Part shown: one piece after another, positions 7,301-8,561 of the stretch
Layout of the letters: every line of letters begins with the position of its first letter
Position numbering within the stretch: position 1 is the stretch's first letter
Assembly (NCBI GenBank): GCA_030630935.1
Contig: DAOVMD010000109.1
Span: forward strand, 1 to 8,561
Reading direction: 5' to 3'
Source: Candidatus Mcinerneyibacteriota bacterium
Lineage (GTDB): Bacteria; AUK180; JAQVHJ01
DNA: 8,561 bases
Notes under the pieces: model-generated
Databases searched by the model: none
What the model was told of the DNA's origin: nothing
Seen by the model: only the letters and a program-made list of their open reading frames with translations
Translations under genes and position numbers: made by a program

Positions 7301-8457
7301 GCGATATCTTAATCTGGAATACAAAGACCTGGGAGTTAATCAGCAAGTTAAAAGGACACAGCAGCTCAGTATCCCATCTTAAATTAATTAATAATTCAAA
7401 GTATCTAATATCATCCGGGACTCGAACAGGAATAATTATTATCTGGGATATGAATACTTTTAAACAAGTTAGTTATTTCCAGAACAAGGAGGGCTGGATA
7501 TTTTCATTTGATATAGATCATAACTCAGAAATCATTAGTGTTGCATATAATAATAGAATATTCTTTTATTCATTAACTAACTTAATCTTAAGTGATAATG
7601 CAATCGAAAATGATCTAAAAAACAAACTCGATCTATTCTTATTAAATATCTCTGATTCTGCGTTTAATACTCAAGGGATCAAACTTTTTCACTCTAAATC
7701 AGAACATTATAAAATTGCCCTTAAATTCTCCAGGTTCTTAATTCTCACTCTAACTCAAAAGGAACAATCTGTAAAAATAAAAAAGAACTTTATGAAATTT
7801 ATTTTATTGATTATATTCTATATTGTATTCTTAATTATATCTTTTTATTTAAAAAAATACTTAGCTTCGAAATCTGGATTAATAAAAATTTATTCTCCCT
7901 TAGAAATCATACTTGGGGTATTATTTATAACTTTACCCATCTTCATTTTTATTCAACCATTAAAGATTGAGCCAGGTACTCAAAATATAATCTCAAATCT
8001 TTCTAAATATTCTTTAACAAAATATTTCACATTAAATATTCAATTTTTTATGATACTATTTATTGTATCTATAATTACAGCTATAATTATTTATATTGTA
8101 AAACCTAAAATCAATTTCAATCTTATCCCTGGATTCATCCCAGGCTTGATTGGAATACTTTCAATTAGTATTTTTATTCATAACTATACAAAACCATTCT
8201 TTAAAGAGCGAGGGTTTAATATTGTTTTAGTAGAACCATTTATAATAGGATTTCTAATACTCCTTATTATTGTAGCCAATGTAATGGTATATGTCTTAAT
8301 AAAAAAGGATAAGATTACAAAACAAAAAGCTGCTTTAAAAAACTTATTCCCTTCTCTAATAAGTATAACATTTTCATTTTTTACCTTGATTTATCTGACA
8401 GCATTTTTCATAATCAGATTCTTCTTTTATCTCGAGCTGTATCAGTTTCAAATTTGA
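4387..8457 (+). CDS. Transmembrane Ser/Thr protein kinase with WD40 repeats, an inserted LysM domain and six C-terminal membrane segments
   Basis: This is a Hanks-type kinase, expected to phosphorylate Ser/Thr on cytoplasmic proteins. Kinase domain, residues 6-264: glycine loop SGGQGDV (14-20, first Gly of GxGxxG replaced by Asp13), ATP lysine K35, helix-C E52, catalytic loop HLDIKPDN (128-135, with Leu129 in place of the usual Arg), DWG 148-150 in place of DFG, SPE 170-172, DIYSLG 186-191, and R250. A membrane segment at 290-311 is followed by a helical linker to about 380. Next come about four weak WD40-like repeats (386-546), a LysM domain (553-601: YIVKPGDTL, then NP, then IKPGTKLKI), a poorly defined stretch, and about ten clearer repeats (657-1070) ending in IWD/IWN. 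Six hydrophobic segments follow near 1138-1156, 1172-1190, 1219-1238, 1247-1265, 1284-1305 and 1321-1349. Lysine-rich loops (1156-1167, 1239-1241, 1306-1318) fit a cytoplasmic side, so the WD40-LysM part is predicted to be outside. It lies 20 bp after the histidine kinase gene and is probably co-transcribed. Kinase-TM-WD40 proteins are common in Planctomycetes and relatives; the LysM and the six-segment tail are unusual. The ligand and substrate are unknown. Confidence 0.9.
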   Translation: MDENRYEKIREIDSGGQGDVSLVFDKQLDRNLALKKLKKGASEAAIKQFKTEALINAKLEHPSIPPIHELATNIEDNNIYFTMRYIEGKTLAEKIAEANNLNERLRLLGNFIDICNAVAFAHSKGILHLDIKPDNIKLGKYGESILLDWGIGKFEDENFTLHGYTAKFTSPEAARHKSNEIDKRSDIYSLGSVLYSILTGKVPFDSGTSSGDLFLVINQEPKTIKEIEPAMPIELIGICNKAMKKNKAERFQHAKEMAEALSDFISGKIVKDIYIPWYKKIYKTFQMHKFSITINTLIILIITAFVLFSVSQRKEMLANISRSRTLNLYGAKAEFEKSFNLAYFYYANSFLKTPGMKLTPFSRAKMASLYLSIVPLESSKNINNSSLIRVLLSPDSSKFLINTVNDNILLVDSKSYKVLQIFKGIDCDLSSDGKTLAYISKDNAIILINVESGELVKNCSLNSGKPVIIKFNNEGNYLIIGFASGRIKLWNLKEDEPIITLEGHSTAISALNFMKSDEILISGSKSGMMKIWNIARINEIGYKALTSPNLIQTYIVKPGDTLKSIAFKFFKDSSNWILLLKQNPKITNPDLIKPGTKLKILFQDNNNLIFFDQQIGNLKIRNISNKYNRVLFKKIFNEENELINIQMYPAKNIQAHSSKLTCISINETSNLIATSGRDSTIKIWNLHDYSLIKIIKAHKGWVSSVKFSPKGNFLLSSGFDNKLKIWDTSDFQLHVQIQGHFDAITSAIFSNDGNKIISTSSDKSIKTWRFENRSKSLTLDKHLGTILSIAFNPTGDILASCATDEIINIWSVKDRIIKKSLIEQYNKINDILFLPDRKRLVSAGNESIIIWDIDNGKKIQNLYGHEGSINTIAIDPERNLLISGGADNNIFIWDINTWKRIKNFNAHDTNIITVAASSKVNYFISGDENGIIKIWNTNTFQNIKTLITESGSVNSLVIDTVNSILVSGHKNSDILIWNTKTWELISKLKGHSSSVSHLKLINNSKYLISSGTRTGIIIIWDMNTFKQVSYFQNKEGWIFSFDIDHNSEIISVAYNNRIFFYSLTNLILSDNAIENDLKNKLDLFLLNISDSAFNTQGIKLFHSKSEHYKIALKFSRFLILTLTQKEQSVKIKKNFMKFILLIIFYIVFLIISFYLKKYLASKSGLIKIYSPLEIILGVLFITLPIFIFIQPLKIEPGTQNIISNLSKYSLTKYFTLNIQFFMILFIVSIITAIIIYIVKPKINFNLIPGFIPGLIGILSISIFIHNYTKPFFKERGFNIVLVEPFIIGFLILLIIVANVMVYVLIKKDKITKQKAALKNLFPSLISITFSFFTLIYLTAFFIIRFFFYLELYQFQI

Positions 8458-8487
8458 TATATTAATAGGAGATGATTTCAGTCTTTT

Positions 8488-8528
8488 GAATGTCATTGCG
8501 TATCGTGCAAACCGTCAGAATGTCATTG
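8488..8528 (+). repeat. Short direct repeat GAATGTCATTG, two copies 30 bp apart
   Basis: The 11-mer GAATGTCATTG occurs at 8488-8498 and again at 8518-8528. The sequences after each copy differ, so this is not a simple tandem duplication. TGTCATTG-type strings are frequent at the edges of dispersed intergenic repeats in many bacterial genomes, and the local composition is more GC-rich than the genes before it. The roughly 100 bases from 8458 to the window end hold no gene I can support. Confidence 0.55.
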
Positions 8529-8548
8529 TCCCGACGCGTCGGGATGAC
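8522..8548. repeat. Palindromic intergenic repeat with a perfect 16-bp core
   Basis: TCCCGACGCGTCGGGA at 8529-8544 is a perfect inverted repeat. It is flanked by GTCA at 8522-8525 and its complement TGAC at 8545-8548, with three extra bases (TTG) on the left arm. In RNA this could form a strong stem, but it has almost no loop and no T-run follows, so a classical terminator is not supported. The form (GTCAT..CCCGACGCGTCGGG..ATGAC) looks like a dispersed extragenic palindrome. It may still mark or protect the 3' end of the operon transcript. Confidence 0.6.
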
Positions 8549-8561
8549 TTCCGTTCCACTC

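Noticed and set aside
5548-7596. Nucleotide-level tandem repeats in the WD40 region
   Set aside because: The repetition is at protein level only; the DNA of neighbouring repeats has diverged too far to call a DNA repeat.
8529-8544. Rho-independent terminator for the operon
   Set aside because: The palindrome has no proper loop in its fully paired form and is followed by ATGACTTCCG, not a T-run; it sits 72 bases past the stop codon.
8490-8561. Open frame from ATG at 8490 to the window end (24 codons, starting MSLRIVQTV)
   Set aside because: It overlaps the direct repeat and palindrome, the nearest purine-rich ribosome-binding-like string is about 17 bases away, and the Arg/Ser-rich peptide looks like translated repeat DNA, not a gene.

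Overview
The window is AT-rich (my impression is about 30% GC) with two very large genes reading left to right, the start of an insertion-sequence transposase on the left edge, and a GC-richer palindromic intergenic repeat on the right edge. Very large membrane histidine kinases, WD40-type Ser/Thr kinases, low GC and short GC-rich dispersed palindromes together suggest a free-living Gram-negative-type bacterium. The Bacteroidota/Ignavibacteriota/Chlorobiota side, or a related candidate phylum, is my best guess. This is inferred from style only; no taxonomic marker gene is present.

Layout. Positions 1-75 (minus strand) hold the first 25 codons of what looks like an IS1182-family transposase, with its own ribosome binding site and a plausible promoter. 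The element probably ends near position 179. Positions 180-364 are intergenic and carry a strong sigma70-type promoter (TTGAAA, 17-bp spacer, extended -10 TATAAT) directly in front of gene 1. Positions 365-4366 encode a 1333-residue sensor histidine kinase with about 12 membrane segments, three extracytoplasmic regions, HAMP, and an NtrY-like HisKA/HATPase core. After a 20-bp gap, positions 4387-8457 encode a 1356-residue Ser/Thr protein kinase that must start at TTG. Its order is kinase, one membrane segment, about 14 WD40-like repeats interrupted by a LysM domain, then six membrane segments. Positions 8458-8561 hold no convincing gene, only a repeat with a perfect 16-bp palindrome.

How the genes may work together. 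The spacing implies one operon with one promoter. Both proteins are predicted to place large sensor regions outside the cytoplasmic membrane and kinase domains inside. The LysM domain, the expected position of the WD40 region, and positive-inside charge patterns suggest that the second protein monitors peptidoglycan or the cell envelope, as PASTA kinases do in Gram-positive bacteria. No response regulator lies in the window. The pair may therefore signal to distant regulators, or the Ser/Thr kinase may act in the same pathway as the histidine kinase. The kinase-WD40-LysM-6TM architecture is the most unusual item here.
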